This document shows positions 5,591-5,817 of a DNA stretch of 5,817 nt, in pieces. The position numbers and the translations under genes are program-made. Within the stretch, counting starts at the first letter, position 1; each line of letters begins with the position of its first letter. The notes under the pieces were generated by a model. The model saw only the letters and a list, made by a program, of their open reading frames with translations. It searched no databases and was not told the DNA's origin. Source of the stretch: an uncultured Aquincola sp. (lineage in GTDB: Bacteria; Pseudomonadota; Gammaproteobacteria; Burkholderiales; Burkholderiaceae); contig CAKZXL010000835.1 of assembly GCA_937883885.1 (NCBI GenBank), forward strand, positions 1-5,817, written 5' to 3'.

Positions 5591-5817
5591 TCAATCGATG
5601 CGCGTGTAGCGCAGCTCCAGCTGGTTGTTGGCCCAGTGCGGGGTGCTGATGTTCTCGCGCACTGCCCAGGGCGTGACCTGGTGGTGCAGCGGGATCAGGG
5701 CCACGTCGTCCTGCGCCAGCTTCAGCGCCTGCCGCAGGGTGTCCGTGCGGCGCTGCGGGTCGGCCTCGGTCTTCAGCTTGTCGATCAGCGTGTCCAGCGC
5801 CGGGTTGCTGTAGCGGC
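5591..5817 (-). CDS. Peptide/oligopeptide ABC transporter substrate-binding protein, SBP_bac_5 family (N-terminus outside window)
   Basis: On the minus strand the frame is open from the right edge and stops with TGA (complement of 5591-5593). The 74 complete codons give the C-terminal end of a family 5 extracellular solute-binding protein, the DppA/OppA type that delivers peptides, nickel or other ligands to an ABC importer. Diagnostic features are RYSNPALDTLIDKLKTEAD at the visible start, a helix with the pattern RRTDTLRQALKLAQDDVA, then the conserved IPLHHQVTPWAVRENI strand-turn segment and a C-terminal tail ending in LELRYTRID. Full-length family members have about 500-600 residues, so only the last eighth or so is present. 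It converges on the toxin gene and is transcribed separately from the sulfur operon. The ligand cannot be judged from this fragment. A plus-strand reading of the same bases is a shadow. Confidence 0.85.
   Translation of the reverse strand, partial: RYSNPALDTLIDKLKTEADPQRRTDTLRQALKLAQDDVALIPLHHQVTPWAVRENISTPHWANNQLELRYTRID

Noticed and set aside
5625..5813. Small plus-strand open frame near the right edge
   Set aside because: It lies within the minus-strand coding region for the SBP_bac_5 C-terminus, has no ribosome binding site and shows no motif.
1..5817. tRNA, rRNA, CRISPR, riboswitch or insertion sequence
   Set aside because: Reading through both strands showed no tRNA cloverleaf, repeat array, transposase frame or recognisable riboswitch; nearly all bases are accounted for by protein-coding genes.

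Overview
The window reads as part of a chromosome from a high-GC proteobacterium, most likely a betaproteobacterium of the order Burkholderiales. That placement is inferred from the strong G/C preference at third codon positions, the AAGGAGG ribosome binding sites and the protein families present; no rRNA or other taxonomic marker is visible. Genes are tightly packed. Seven run on the plus strand and one enters from the right edge on the minus strand.

Positions 1-4706 hold an apparently single plus-strand transcription unit for organosulfur scavenging. In order it encodes: the C-terminal part of an SsuC-type ABC permease (cut by the left edge), a complete SsuB-type ATPase, an FMNH2-dependent monooxygenase of the NtaA/SnaA/DszA branch (not SsuD itself), an Fe(II)/2-oxoglutarate dioxygenase closely resembling the alkylsulfatase AtsK, and an SsuA-type periplasmic binding protein. 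Gaps are 19, 34 and 14 bp, and the last two genes overlap by 4 bp (ATGA). The likely logic is import of sulfonates or sulfate esters by one transporter, followed by oxidative release of sulfite or sulfate through two mechanistically different oxygenases. The operon's promoter, any regulator and any flavin reductase lie outside the window or are absent.

Positions 4707-4799 are a short intergenic region with an imperfect hairpin and a small inverted repeat. Positions 4800-5523 hold a type II toxin-antitoxin pair: a Phd/YefM-like antitoxin and a RelE/ParE-like toxin that starts at GTG inside the antitoxin's last codons. The toxin is longer than usual, apparently because of an insertion in the middle of the fold.

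Positions 5524-5590 are a 67-bp convergent gap. From 5591 to the right edge the minus strand encodes the C-terminal 74 residues of an oligopeptide/dipeptide-type (SBP_bac_5) ABC transporter binding protein. I found no tRNA, rRNA, insertion sequence, CRISPR array or long repeat. The window looks like ordinary, coherent accessory metabolism plus a chromosomal toxin-antitoxin module. The most notable points are the pairing of two oxygenases with one transporter and the enlarged toxin.
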